A DNA stretch of 34,098 nt from Bacteroidota bacterium (GCA_023418255.1 JAEZZZ010000109.1:1-34098); one strand, 5' to 3'; positions 9,771-17,668 are shown, numbered from the stretch's first letter. Notes: a model not told the origin generated them from the letters alone. Numbers and translations: made by a program.

Positions 9771-11258
9771 ATGAAAAAAACATTGATCAATATATTTTTA
9801 GGACTCTTGCTTATAAGCATTGGTTCATGTAGTGGCGATTGGCTTAACCTTGAGCCATCCGATAGTATCCCGGCGGACGAGGCTCTTGTAAACTTTGCCG
9901 GATTAAATGTAGCTCGAATCGGCTTGTATGACGGCTTGCAAGGAACCTCTAGATATACCAGCTATTACGCCGCTCGAATGATTTATTACGGTGATGTTAG
10001 GGGAGACGACATGCAAGCGTGTGAATCCGGCAAGAGAACTTCAGTCTTATATGAGATGAAATATACCGCGGATGATGCTCCCAATATGTGGAACGTTCAA
10101 TACAACGTGATAAGGAGAGCAAATCGAATTATTGAAGCCGTTGAGAACAATATTGTAAAAGGCGACAACCAGGATGAGATTAAAGGAATATATGCCGAGG
10201 CATTGGTCGTGAGAGCCTTAGTGCATTTCGATTTAGTACGCGTGTATGGACAAACCTATACGGCGGATAATGGAGCGAGCTTAGGAGTGCCTATAGAGTT
10301 GTCACCCAAAAAAGCCGGTTCAATCCCTGCGCGGAATACGGTTAAAGAGGTTTATGATCAGGTGGTTAAAGACCTTCAAAAGGCTATCAATGATGGATTT
10401 TTGACAAAAAAAATCACTACGGGGTATATCAATCATTGGGTAGCCAAAGCACTTTTGTCACGAGTATATTTATATATGGGAGACAATGACAAAGCCCTAA
10501 AAGAAGCCGAAGAGGTTATTGAGCAATCACCTTACAAGCTATGGACCAACGAAGAGTATGTTTCAAATGTCTGGAGTAAAGACAATCCGGCTCATTCGAA
10601 AGAGATTATTTTCGAAATTATCAATGCCAGCACTGATGACTGGACCGATAGAGAAGGAATTGCCTATCTATACAACGAAGATGGCTATGCTGATGCCATA
10701 GCCACAAAGTCCTTTTGTGAATTGCTTCAGTCTGATCCTAATGACGCGCGATTGACAGCCATGCTGGCAAGCAGTGACGATGATTTAAAGAAAACATATG
10801 GTGATGATAAAGTATGGGTAAACAAATTTCCCGCTAACAACATGGGAGAAATGAGATTAAACAACGTGCCTTTGATAAGGCTATCCGAAATATATTTGAT
10901 AGCCGCCGAAACAGCTTTTAAACTTGGAAAAAAAGTCAAAGCCGACAAGTATACCAACGCGATCGCCCTAAGAGCTAATCCTAAACAAATTCCATTAGTC
11001 AATGTGAATTTGGAAAGAATTATAATAGAGAAACGCAAAGAATTGGTCGGTGAAGGACATCGCTTCTTTGACGCTATGCGCAACAATGAAACGATTGTTC
11101 GCTATGAGTCGGTAGAAAATAGGGGATACCATTATGTTCTCTCGGAAAAGGAATCTATGAAGTTTGACAGAACATATTACAGGACGATTCTGCCAATTCC
11201 TAAATCTGAAATGGATGTCAATCCAACACTGAAAGGTCAACAAAATCCAGGATATTAA
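9771..11258 (+). CDS. SusD/RagB-family nutrient-binding outer-membrane lipoprotein
   Basis: A 495-residue surface lipoprotein expected to form the lid of the preceding SusC barrel and bind its substrate. The signal peptide ends in a lipobox with Cys20 (SIGSC), followed by the usual LNLEPSDSIPADEA segment. TPR-like helices (YAEALVVRALVHFDLVRVYG, NHWVAKALLSRVYLYMGDNDKALKEAEEVI) are typical of SusD. The C-terminal part has the family hallmarks PLIRLSEIYLIAAE, IIEKRKELVGEGHRFFDAMR and the final LPIPKSEMDVNPTLKGQQNPGY. The gene is 21 bp downstream of susC and ends before a strong terminator, so the two form a two-gene operon. At about 495 residues it is a normal to slightly short SusD. The ligand is unknown. 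Confidence 0.95.
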   Translation: MKKTLINIFLGLLLISIGSCSGDWLNLEPSDSIPADEALVNFAGLNVARIGLYDGLQGTSRYTSYYAARMIYYGDVRGDDMQACESGKRTSVLYEMKYTADDAPNMWNVQYNVIRRANRIIEAVENNIVKGDNQDEIKGIYAEALVVRALVHFDLVRVYGQTYTADNGASLGVPIELSPKKAGSIPARNTVKEVYDQVVKDLQKAINDGFLTKKITTGYINHWVAKALLSRVYLYMGDNDKALKEAEEVIEQSPYKLWTNEEYVSNVWSKDNPAHSKEIIFEIINASTDDWTDREGIAYLYNEDGYADAIATKSFCELLQSDPNDARLTAMLASSDDDLKKTYGDDKVWVNKFPANNMGEMRLNNVPLIRLSEIYLIAAETAFKLGKKVKADKYTNAIALRANPKQIPLVNVNLERIIIEKRKELVGEGHRFFDAMRNNETIVRYESVENRGYHYVLSEKESMKFDRTYYRTILPIPKSEMDVNPTLKGQQNPGY

Positions 11259-11293
11259 CAATATTTCGGTATAAATAATTTAGTTGCCACACG

Positions 11294-11340
11294 GGTCGGG
11301 AAGCAAGTATCGAAGAATTTTCGCTTCCCGACCTTTTTTT
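11294..11340 (+). terminator. Rho-independent terminator of the susC/susD operon
   Basis: An 11-bp perfect stem (GGTCGGGAAGC at 11294-11304 with GCTTCCCGACC at 11323-11333) is followed by seven T residues, 36 bp after the susD stop. Confidence 0.93.
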
Positions 11341-11523
11341 ATGCCTCGCTCACAAAAGAATCTGTTTTTGGGTGAACAAAAAAGCGGGAGACAGGTTATA
11401 TCAATAGGAACGCCACACAAAGGGCGTCCGTATCATGTTTTACATCAGGCAGCCACATGCCGGAGTAGGAGGAAAGGAGGAGAAAGGAGCGGCGATTGCC
11501 AAACAAATCTAAATTTAATAATC

Positions 11524-11556
11524 ATGTCTAATTTTTTAAAACAACAAAAATTATGA
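11524..11556 (+). CDS. Ten-codon upstream ORF overlapping the HU gene start (tentative)
   Basis: ATG at 11524 opens a 10-codon frame (MSNFLKQQKL) whose TGA overlaps the HU start codon in the form ATGA. The peptide resembles nothing known; the arrangement would allow translational coupling of the HU-like gene. A polypurine tract lies about 30-60 bp upstream (11462-11493). Whether the frame is translated is unknown. Confidence 0.25.
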   Translation: MSNFLKQQKL

Positions 11557-11933
11557 AATTTAAAGCTGTTCAAAAAGTGAACCCTCAAGACAGAGAGGGC
11601 CCTCGCAAATGGTACGCCCAAGTAGTGAATACCGGCGATACAACCATCGACGACCTGGTGAAAGAGATAGAAAAGTTTAGCGCGCTGTCGGAACCCGACA
11701 TACGAGGCGTGATCATCGGGCTCGAAAACACGGTGCAAAACCACTTGGCACAAGGTAAAATCGTGCGGTTCGACCGCCTCGGCACGCTCTATCCCTCGCT
11801 ATCGAGCACTCCGTCAGACACGGAGGAGGAGGTGAACGTCGCCAATATCAAGTCGGTGAAGGTCAATTATAGAGCCGGAAAACGCATTATGGATGCGATG
11901 AAGAGCGTCCCTAAGAAAAAGGTGAAACAATAG
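11553..11933 (+). CDS. HU-like DNA-binding protein (Bacteroidota histone-like family)
   Basis: A 126-residue protein of the Bacteroidota HU-related family, expected to bind and bend DNA in the nucleoid. The fold is visible as MKFKAVQKVNPQDREGPRKWY (N-terminal extension typical of this family), the helical dimerisation part TIDDLVKEIEKFSALSEPDIRGVIIGLENTVQNHLAQG, then KIVRFDRLGTLYPSLSS and the basic end NIKSVKVNYRAGKRIMDAMKS with a lysine-rich tail (VPKKKVKQ). It is longer than classical 90-residue HU because of the extension, as is usual for this subfamily. The start is fixed by the conserved MKFKAV beginning. It is a single gene after the susCD terminator, directly before hairpin repeats and the transposon. 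Confidence 0.9.
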   Translation: MKFKAVQKVNPQDREGPRKWYAQVVNTGDTTIDDLVKEIEKFSALSEPDIRGVIIGLENTVQNHLAQGKIVRFDRLGTLYPSLSSTPSDTEEEVNVANIKSVKVNYRAGKRIMDAMKSVPKKKVKQ

Positions 11934-11975
11934 AAGAATTCGCCGCTCGGGCGGTGCCTTTGTCCCACCGGGGCA

Positions 11976-12063
11976 AAACCTCAGCAGGCTTTAGGTGAAA
12001 CCTCAGCAGGTTTTGGGTGAAACCTCAGCAGGTTTTGAGTGAAACCTCAGCAGGTTTTAAGCA
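11976..12063 (+). repeat. Four tandem 22-bp repeats, each a potential hairpin
   Basis: The unit AAACCTCAGCAGGTTTTGGG plus TG occurs four times in phase (11976, 11998, 12020, 12042), the first with one change (AGGCTT) and the last diverging at its end. Each unit contains the inverted repeat AAACCT-CAGC-AGGTTT. They follow the HU gene by about 40 bp and end about 30 bp before the presumed left end of the transposon. They could act as transcript-end or RNA-stability structures, or be a recombination target. Confidence 0.9.
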
Positions 12064-12093
12064 GCACGTCGAGGGCATTATTTTTTATGATCA

Positions 12094-12176
12094 GTATTTA
12101 CAACCGATTATTACTCAATATTTTATAGATAATAAGTCAGAAATATGGTTGTTATTTTTAATTGCACATTCTAAAA
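12094..12176 (+). repeat. Left imperfect terminal inverted repeat of the transposon
   Basis: Read outward, this end shares blocks in the same order with the right end: TTTTAGAAT, a TGC, AATTAAA, ATATTTCTGA, then after a gap GGTTrTAAATAC. The inner blocks cover 12133-12176 and the outer block is 12094-12105 (11 of 12 matches). They may be integrase-binding sites and/or the transposon terminus. Confidence 0.6.
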
Positions 12177-12241
12177 GGTGAAGATTTAACGCTTTTATTG
12201 ATTATTAACTCAAAAAGGACATATTTTTCCGTAAAGTTATG

Positions 12242-12249
12242 TACCTTTG
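12242..12249 (+). promoter_or_regulatory. -7 promoter element of cfxA
   Basis: TACCTTTG matches TAnnTTTG and ends 47 bp before the cfxA start codon. The promoter lies inside the element, so expression should not depend on the insertion site. No good -33 TTTG was seen. Confidence 0.65.
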
Positions 12250-12296
12250 TCGGCAAATAAAGATATTCTCGTCAAACAAATATAAATAATATAAAC

Positions 12297-13262
12297 ATGG
12301 AAAAAAACAGAAAAAAACAAATCGTAGTTTTGAGTATAGCTTTAGTTTGCATTTTCATCTTGGTATTTTCATTGTTCCATAAATCAGCGACAAAAGATAG
12401 CGCAAATCCTCCTTTAACAAATGTTTTGACTGATAGCATTTCTCAAATTGTCTCAGCTTGTCCTGGCGAAATTGGTGTGGCGGTTATTGTTAATAACAGA
12501 GATACGGTTAAGGTCAATAATAAGAGTGTTTATCCTATGATGAGTGTGTTTAAGGTTCATCAGGCATTAGCTCTTTGTAATGACTTTGACAATAAAGGAA
12601 TTTCACTTGATACCTTAGTAAATATAAATAGGGATAAACTTGACCCAAAGACTTGGAGTCCTATGCTGAAAGATTATTCAGGGCCAGTCATATCATTGAC
12701 AGTGAGAGATTTGCTGCGTTATACTCTTACTCAGAGTGACAACAATGCAAGCAACCTTATGTTTAAGGATATGGTTAATGTCGCTCAAACAGATAGTTTT
12801 ATAGCCACACTCATTCCTCGTTCAAGTTTTCAGATAGCTTATACGGAAGAGGAAATGTCGGCTGACCATAACAAGGCTTACTCTAACTATACATCTCCTC
12901 TTGGTGCTGCAATGTTGATGAATCGTTTGTTTACTGAAGGTCTTATCGATGATGAGAAACAAAGTTTCATTAAGAATACGTTAAAAGAATGCAAAACAGG
13001 TGTAGATAGGATAGCAGCTCCACTTCTTGATAAAGAAGGGGTTGTTATAGCGCATAAGACAGGTTCAGGTTCTGTTAATGAAAATGGTGTTCTTGCAGCT
13101 CACAATGATGTTGCCTATATATGTCTGCCTAATAATATCAGTTATACCTTAGCGGTATTTGTTAAGGATTTCAAGGGAAATGAATCACAAGCGTCACAAT
13201 ATGTTGCGCATATATCAGCTGTAGTATATTCTTTATTAATGCAAACTTCAGTAAAATCTTAA
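12297..13262 (+). CDS. cfxA: Class A beta-lactamase of the CfxA family
   Basis: A 321-residue serine beta-lactamase exported to the periplasm, where it hydrolyses penicillins and many cephalosporins. The N-terminus is a signal sequence or anchor (basic start, then VVLSIALVCIFILVFSLF). The catalytic S-x-x-K is SVFK (Ser83, Lys86), the SDN loop is at 147-149, and the KTG box at 254-256. The sequence is recognisable as CfxA throughout. In class A numbering the KTG box is 234-236, so Ser259 is position 239 (recalled as Tyr in CfxA and Asp in CfxA3), and Glu296 appears to be the K272E site that separates CfxA2-like alleles from CfxA; these allele comparisons are from memory. It is AT-rich compared with the mobilization genes, has its own promoter, and converges on the relaxase gene with a shared terminator. 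Confidence 0.97.
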   Translation: MEKNRKKQIVVLSIALVCIFILVFSLFHKSATKDSANPPLTNVLTDSISQIVSACPGEIGVAVIVNNRDTVKVNNKSVYPMMSVFKVHQALALCNDFDNKGISLDTLVNINRDKLDPKTWSPMLKDYSGPVISLTVRDLLRYTLTQSDNNASNLMFKDMVNVAQTDSFIATLIPRSSFQIAYTEEEMSADHNKAYSNYTSPLGAAMLMNRLFTEGLIDDEKQSFIKNTLKECKTGVDRIAAPLLDKEGVVIAHKTGSGSVNENGVLAAHNDVAYICLPNNISYTLAVFVKDFKGNESQASQYVAHISAVVYSLLMQTSVKS

Positions 13263-13295
13263 ACTGCACTTGCTTTGATAATTAATGATAAACAA

Positions 13296-13333
13296 TCTAA
13301 AAGCACTCTAATCGTTATCGGAGTGCTTTTAGA
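13296..13333. terminator. Bidirectional terminator between cfxA and the relaxase gene
   Basis: A perfect 13-bp stem (TCTAAAAGCACTC at 13296-13308 with GAGTGCTTTTAGA at 13321-13333) lies between two convergent genes. The A/T ends of the stem supply a U-rich run in either direction. Confidence 0.85.
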
Positions 13334-13354
13334 TTACTAATCAAATTGCTTCTA

Positions 13355-14758
13355 TTATAATTTGAATCCTCTACTTTTTCTTTCTTCCTGTTGCGGCACT
13401 CTTGCTCCATATCTAAGCCTGTGCCATTGCTCCCTGAACCAGTCGGCAATCGGCTTCCTGTTTATTGTCAGGTTCAGCCTGCTTTCATCGTCAGGGTCAT
13501 TTTCCACCCTTAAAATATCATCCTTTATATCAAAGTTCCGCCTGTGTTGCTCGGAATAGATTTTACCGCTACATTTCAGGGCTTCTTTTTTGACTATAAG
13601 ACTTTCAGTCATTTCTTTAGAGAATCCCAGCATGGCACAAAACTTTTCCATGCGCAGCATTTCCCTGAACATCGGAAACCACCTGAAAGCCTTGTCTATG
13701 ATTCTGGCGAGCCGTGACAGTTCTTTTTCTTTCATGTCAAGTTCCTGCCTGTGCATTTCTCTGAGATTGTGGATTTGCGTATCATGCTGTTTCTGCATCT
13801 GCTGTACTTGGCTCTGCAATTTTTCAATATTGGTGTTCCGTTTTGAAACCTCGTCTTGCAGTTTTTCGTTGGCACGTTCCAGTTCTTTCAGTTTTCCACT
13901 CCCGAAAAGAGAAGCAACTCCACTAGTTATGGCTGTCGCTGCCGTGGTGGCTGTCTTCTTTAACTTGTCAGTGCGTATTTCTGATTTCACCTGTTTCAGT
14001 TCCTGCTCGGCAAGATTTATCTGTTCTTCTTTGTGCCGTTTGGCTGCATCCATGCGTTGCAGTTCAGCTTTCTGCTTCTCAATGATAAAGTCGTTCCGTT
14101 CCAGATGCTCCTTACCAGTGACAGCCTTTGACTGCCCGCGTTCCATCAGCAGGATGTCGGATGCAAGGGTCTGCATCTGCATCATGTCATCGTCATTGAG
14201 CTTTCGGCTCTTTCCTGTTTCGTGGTTCATCCAGTCGAAAACGATATGGGCATGATAGTTCGGCTTGAACCATCTGTCCCCGACTTTGAAGCTTTCCCTG
14301 TCTTCCGCTTCCGGCTGACCGTTCAGCCAATGCCCTTCATCCTTGTGCAGGAAGATTTGCAGCGGTGTGATTCCCCAGCGTCTTTGACACTCCTCACCGA
14401 ATTTACGCACGTCTGCCAGTGTGGTGTCCGACCTGACAAGCAGCACTCCTTCACGTATGGGGGAGCATCCCGCAATCTTGACTATTTTACCGTTCTTGCC
14501 TTTGCGTTCACGCTCCTTTTCCTGCATGGCACGTCCGGTCTTTTCCTTTACCATCTGTCTGATATTGTCATAATGCATCCGCAAATCCGGACTGCCGAAG
14601 TCGGGATTTATCCACTGCTCGTTATCGGTGGAGAGTTCAGGAACGACATAGATTCTGGACTCTCCGATGTGGCGCATGTATTCGGCAGTCCTCCTGTTGT
14701 GAGCCTCGCTCGATGCGATGTTGCAGGGCTTGATATGTATGCTTGATTTTGTTGCCAT
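13355..14758 (-). CDS. mobA: MobV-type relaxase / mobilization protein
   Basis: A 467-residue plasmid-recombination/mobilization (Pre/Mob, MOBV) enzyme that should nick the element at oriT and lead the strand into a recipient through a helper conjugation machine. Motifs: an N-terminal HN pair (His20-Asn21), then HKDEGH (138-143) and NYHAHIVFDW (167-176), which supply the metal-binding histidines and acidic residues of the family. Residues about 205-345 are a long charged coiled coil interrupted by an Ala/Thr/Gly segment (TAATAITSGVASLFGSG), and a basic C-terminus follows. The start codon at 14758 leaves the N-terminal motif complete. The hairpin-rich non-coding stretch just upstream is the likely oriT. 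The length fits the Tn4555-type relaxases. A 221-codon open frame on the opposite strand is a shadow. Confidence 0.93.
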   Translation of the reverse strand: MATKSSIHIKPCNIASSEAHNRRTAEYMRHIGESRIYVVPELSTDNEQWINPDFGSPDLRMHYDNIRQMVKEKTGRAMQEKERERKGKNGKIVKIAGCSPIREGVLLVRSDTTLADVRKFGEECQRRWGITPLQIFLHKDEGHWLNGQPEAEDRESFKVGDRWFKPNYHAHIVFDWMNHETGKSRKLNDDDMMQMQTLASDILLMERGQSKAVTGKEHLERNDFIIEKQKAELQRMDAAKRHKEEQINLAEQELKQVKSEIRTDKLKKTATTAATAITSGVASLFGSGKLKELERANEKLQDEVSKRNTNIEKLQSQVQQMQKQHDTQIHNLREMHRQELDMKEKELSRLARIIDKAFRWFPMFREMLRMEKFCAMLGFSKEMTESLIVKKEALKCSGKIYSEQHRRNFDIKDDILRVENDPDDESRLNLTINRKPIADWFREQWHRLRYGARVPQQEERKSRGFKL

Positions 14759-15040
14759 AGATACTTGTTTTTTGGTTTGTACTTTATTGTTTGCTTTTCC
14801 GCTGTCCGTAAACGCATGGGGTTCTTAGGGGTGCAACCCATAAGCGGAGATTGCAAAGAGAGGGTCACTCTTTGCTCTGGGTTCTCAGGGGAGAAACGCC
14901 CTGAGTGGGTCATTAGGGTAAAACCCTAATCCCCTCGGGAGAGCCCACAACTACGTAAGCGGAGCGTGTAGTTATAGTGGGCTATATCAATGGCAAGCCA
15001 TTGTCTGCAAACTCCAGCCTACGGCTTCCGCTCTCCTCCG
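14759..15040 (-). other. Probable origin of transfer (oriT) with a cluster of hairpins
   Basis: This 282-bp non-coding stretch directly upstream of the relaxase contains five inverted repeats in a row: GGGTT/AACCC (14819-14839), GCAAAGAG/CTCTTTGC (14853-14875), CTCAGGG/CCCTGAG (14884-14905), ATTAGGG/CCCTAAT (14912-14930) and GCCCACAACTAC/GTAGTT-ATA-GTGGGC (14943-14982). The first and third share GGGTTCTYAGGGG. Position and structure fit a MOBV oriT; the nick base cannot be named from sequence alone. Confidence 0.65.
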
Positions 15041-16156
15041 TCAGGGAGGTTTTTCATCATCGTTGCCGATTGGAGATGCACCGACCAGCACAAGGTCTAA
15101 ATCGTCTATCAGTTTTTGCAGGACGGGATTCTTCTCTATCATCCGCTGGAGGATTCTCTCAGCCTCGACCAAGTGGTTGGCTGTACTCATCACCTTGCCC
15201 TCCCGTATCTGAAAGATAATCCAATCGGCTATGTCGATATGGGCTTCTTTTTGTTTCGGGGTGGCATTCCTTTCGATGATGTCCGAAACCACCACCTTAC
15301 AAAAGTACATGCTCTCGGCTCGCTGTTTCCACTCGGCATAAGCATCGGCATCGGGAAAGAGAAGCACGGTTCGCCCTGACAGTACACGGAGTTTCTCTTC
15401 TCTCATCTGACTCTTACCACCCGTAGCCAGCCATACATAATCGGGGAAGATAGCAGAACCGATAACGGCACTCTTCTCGGATTCCACCAAGACCACCACC
15501 TTGTCGGGATGCGTTTTCAACAAGTGTTCCCCGAAAAGGCATTGGGATAGTTGCCAATCCTCTGCCAACACACGCTGCTTTTTCAATATGCTGTGTATCC
15601 AGTTCACTGCCGATGTCTGTCCTCCCTTGATACGGTGTCCGTCTTCGGGATTGTACTGCATCACCTTTCCCGTGCGTACCTTGCCCGTCCTGTCTATCTG
15701 CCAAAAGATAACAGAGCCGTCACGGGTAGCCCCCAAACGGTATTCCTCCAACAACCGCTTCAACACCTCTTTCGCCTTGTCGCCATAGTAGGAAGTAAGG
15801 AGTGTGAAGAGGAAACGGAAGAAATTGCTACGCTCGCTTTGCGACTTCTCCACATAGTGAGGGGGAATATAGCCGATGGCTGTCGGCTTACTTTGCTGCT
15901 TCACTTTCTTCTGCTCTGCTCTTTGCCTGTCAAAAGAGAAATCATTGGTAGTTCTGTGTTCAGGATGCTCTTGAAAATACTCTTTCGGAGTGTAGTGATA
16001 CCCACAACCGCTTTCGTGGTTACATCTGCCGACCGATGGATGCAACGGCACATTATTTTCGTCCACGTAATAGACGAAAGAATGCCTGTCTCCGCATTTG
16101 GGGCAGGTATGCCGTGTTGCCGTTCCTTTATACTTCTGTAATGAATAATTGCCCAT
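15041..16156 (-). CDS. Zinc-finger/TOPRIM primase-like protein
   Basis: A 371-residue protein with the layout of a small primase. It has an N-terminal zinc-ribbon-like segment (CPKC at 18-21, Cys45 and Cys51 in GRCNHESGCGYH), a middle linker, and a TOPRIM domain with the acidic motif VVLVESEKSA (Glu225) and the Asp pair FPDAD (Asp269, Asp271). This fits the DUF6371-type proteins common in Bacteroides mobilizable elements. Its probable role is priming replacement-strand synthesis or replication of the excised circle, working with the RepA-like ATPase whose stop codon is 3 bp upstream. The C-terminal end runs to the edge of the putative oriT. Priming activity is inferred from domain content. 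Confidence 0.85.
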   Translation of the reverse strand: MGNYSLQKYKGTATRHTCPKCGDRHSFVYYVDENNVPLHPSVGRCNHESGCGYHYTPKEYFQEHPEHRTTNDFSFDRQRAEQKKVKQQSKPTAIGYIPPHYVEKSQSERSNFFRFLFTLLTSYYGDKAKEVLKRLLEEYRLGATRDGSVIFWQIDRTGKVRTGKVMQYNPEDGHRIKGGQTSAVNWIHSILKKQRVLAEDWQLSQCLFGEHLLKTHPDKVVVLVESEKSAVIGSAIFPDYVWLATGGKSQMREEKLRVLSGRTVLLFPDADAYAEWKQRAESMYFCKVVVSDIIERNATPKQKEAHIDIADWIIFQIREGKVMSTANHLVEAERILQRMIEKNPVLQKLIDDLDLVLVGASPIGNDDEKPP

Positions 16157-16159
16157 AGC

Positions 16160-17257
16160 TTAGTCCGTTTTTGATGGTTGATTGTCGGCTGTCCCATCCT
16201 GTCCCATTGTCCCACACTCTAAGGGTTGGGACAGTGGGACACTTGGGACACCTGCGTTTTTACTCTCTTTGCTGCGCTGGATGATACGGTTTACGGTGGA
16301 CTTGCCACAATTCACCTGTGAGGCTATCTCCCTGACGGACTTGCCCGATTGGGAGAGTTGCAGAATTTGGCAATCCCTTTGGCTTGATTCATTGTCGCCC
16401 AATTTTTTCAAGTGTTCCTTTTCCGTGGAATAGCCCCTGAACACGAACTGCAAGAAAGCATCCACCTTGTCAATCTCGTAAACGATTACATTATCCGCAT
16501 CATGAGAGAACGTGCCATAGCGCACTTTAAGCTGCTTCACATAGCGAAGCCCTCCGTCTTGGGCACTTTTTCCAATGGTGAACACGCTGTCAAAGAAATT
16601 GTAGAGCCGTTTGCTTCCGGCAAGGTCGTTGGATGTGATGGGACAATCCAAAGAGCGTTTGGGCGTATGTGCTAGGACAAGGATAGAGAGCGCATATCTC
16701 TTTTTGAGATTGTTCAGCTGAATCATCAGCCGTCCTGCGGCATCGCCTTTCTCCATGGCGCAACACAGGTAGGTAAGATTGTCAATGATGAAAATCTTGC
16801 AGTCGGTCTGCACAGCCATCTGTTCAATGCCGCCTATGATAGCTTCCTCAAAGTTGGCATCCAAAAGCTGGTTGCAGTCAATAGACACCCGATAGAGTTT
16901 GTCGGGAAAGGTGTAGAGCTCTCCATGCTCGTTGGTATAGCGGAGCTGGAACTGCTTTTCGGACAGTTCAAAGTCCAGATACAGCACATTGTCGGTTCGG
17001 GCGATGCGGTCGGCTATCTGCACGGCAAGGATGGACTTGCCCACGTTGGAATCGGCAAACAAGCAGGAGAGTTCCCCCTCGTACCAAAAGCTGTCCCACA
17101 GCGCACGGGGCGTAGGCAATAACGATGCTTCAAGAATGGTTTGGTTTGCCGTCTTGATATTCATCATGCCTACACTGTCGGGCATACCGTTATGCGCTTG
17201 GGATGCTTTTGTGAGGTCGCCACGTATCAGGTTGATATAGTTCTTATCCTCTTCCAT
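16160..17257 (-). CDS. RepA-like hexameric ATPase/helicase (RecA fold) with C-terminal HTH
   Basis: About 365 residues with a RecA-like ATPase core of the RepA/AAA_25 type. The Walker A is ADSNVGKS (about 68-75), Walker B is KIFIIDNLTY (about 154-163), and VLAHTPK is the sensor-like strand. The C-terminus has a resolvase-like helix-turn-helix (QSGKSVREIASQVNCGKSTVNRIIQRSK). It probably unwinds or loads at an element origin, with the downstream primase gene 3 bp away. Start choice: ATG at 17257, 8 bp after the stop of the upstream gene; an in-frame GTG at 17266 overlapping that stop (GTGA) would add three residues and cannot be excluded. Helicase activity is inferred; the ATPase motifs are seen. 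Confidence 0.87.
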   Translation of the reverse strand: MEEDKNYINLIRGDLTKASQAHNGMPDSVGMMNIKTANQTILEASLLPTPRALWDSFWYEGELSCLFADSNVGKSILAVQIADRIARTDNVLYLDFELSEKQFQLRYTNEHGELYTFPDKLYRVSIDCNQLLDANFEEAIIGGIEQMAVQTDCKIFIIDNLTYLCCAMEKGDAAGRLMIQLNNLKKRYALSILVLAHTPKRSLDCPITSNDLAGSKRLYNFFDSVFTIGKSAQDGGLRYVKQLKVRYGTFSHDADNVIVYEIDKVDAFLQFVFRGYSTEKEHLKKLGDNESSQRDCQILQLSQSGKSVREIASQVNCGKSTVNRIIQRSKESKNAGVPSVPLSQPLECGTMGQDGTADNQPSKTD

Positions 17258-17262
17258 ATCAT

Positions 17263-17637
17263 TCACCAGTTACGTGGGTTGGGCTTGCGACGGTGGGAAG
17301 AGGATAAGGACTTGTTCAGTTCCTCGTCTGACAACGGTATGGGATTCTTTCGGGCGGTTTCCAGCCACTTGTCCAGTTCGTCACGGTAAAGGCAATAGCG
17401 TTTGCCGGGCTTGGTGGCAGGGATTGTCCCTTCTGACAGTTTCATGTAGAGCGTACCCTTAGGGATACCTAAATACTCTGCTGCCTCGTCCACAGACATG
17501 GGCACGTGGGTGTCCACCGTTTTGGCATTGTTCACACTGCGCTGCTCGGCGAGCAGGCTTTTCAGGCTCATCACTTCGTCTCGAAGCTGAGCGACAACCT
17601 CGGGGAGGTCGTTGAAGGTAAGAATTGATTTTTCCAT
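17263..17637 (-). CDS. Small helix-turn-helix (excisionase/MerR-like HTH_17) protein
   Basis: A 124-residue protein with an N-terminal coiled-coil-like segment (PEVVAQLRDEVMSLKSLLAEQRS) and a helix-turn-helix of the excisionase type at about 45-92 (MSVDEAAEYLGIPKGTLYMKLSEG, then KRYCLYRDELDKWL). The C-terminus is basic. Such proteins in Bacteroides elements act as recombination directionality factors or as regulators of the operon. I chose the ATG at 17637; the longer frame to 17706 would start upstream of the likely -7 element (17669-17676). It is the first gene of a three-gene operon with the RepA-like and primase genes, overlapping or abutting the next. Whether it is Xis or a repressor is open. 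Confidence 0.82.
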   Translation of the reverse strand: MEKSILTFNDLPEVVAQLRDEVMSLKSLLAEQRSVNNAKTVDTHVPMSVDEAAEYLGIPKGTLYMKLSEGTIPATKPGKRYCLYRDELDKWLETARKNPIPLSDEELNKSLSSSHRRKPNPRNW

Positions 17638-17668
17638 TCGCGTACTCGTCTCTTTTGTAAGACTTGGC

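Noticed and set aside
11284..11556. 90-codon frame between susD and the HU gene
   Set aside because: It runs through the susCD terminator hairpin and shows no family resemblance; only its last ten codons are noted separately because of the ATGA overlap.
11976..12063. Tandem repeats considered as a CRISPR array
   Set aside because: Units are contiguous 22-mers with no unique spacers, and no cas gene is present.
13590..14255. 221-codon open frame on the + strand opposite the relaxase gene
   Set aside because: The translation is Ser/Cys/Phe-rich and low in complexity, the typical reverse shadow of a coiled-coil Lys/Glu gene; the relaxase has clear catalytic motifs.
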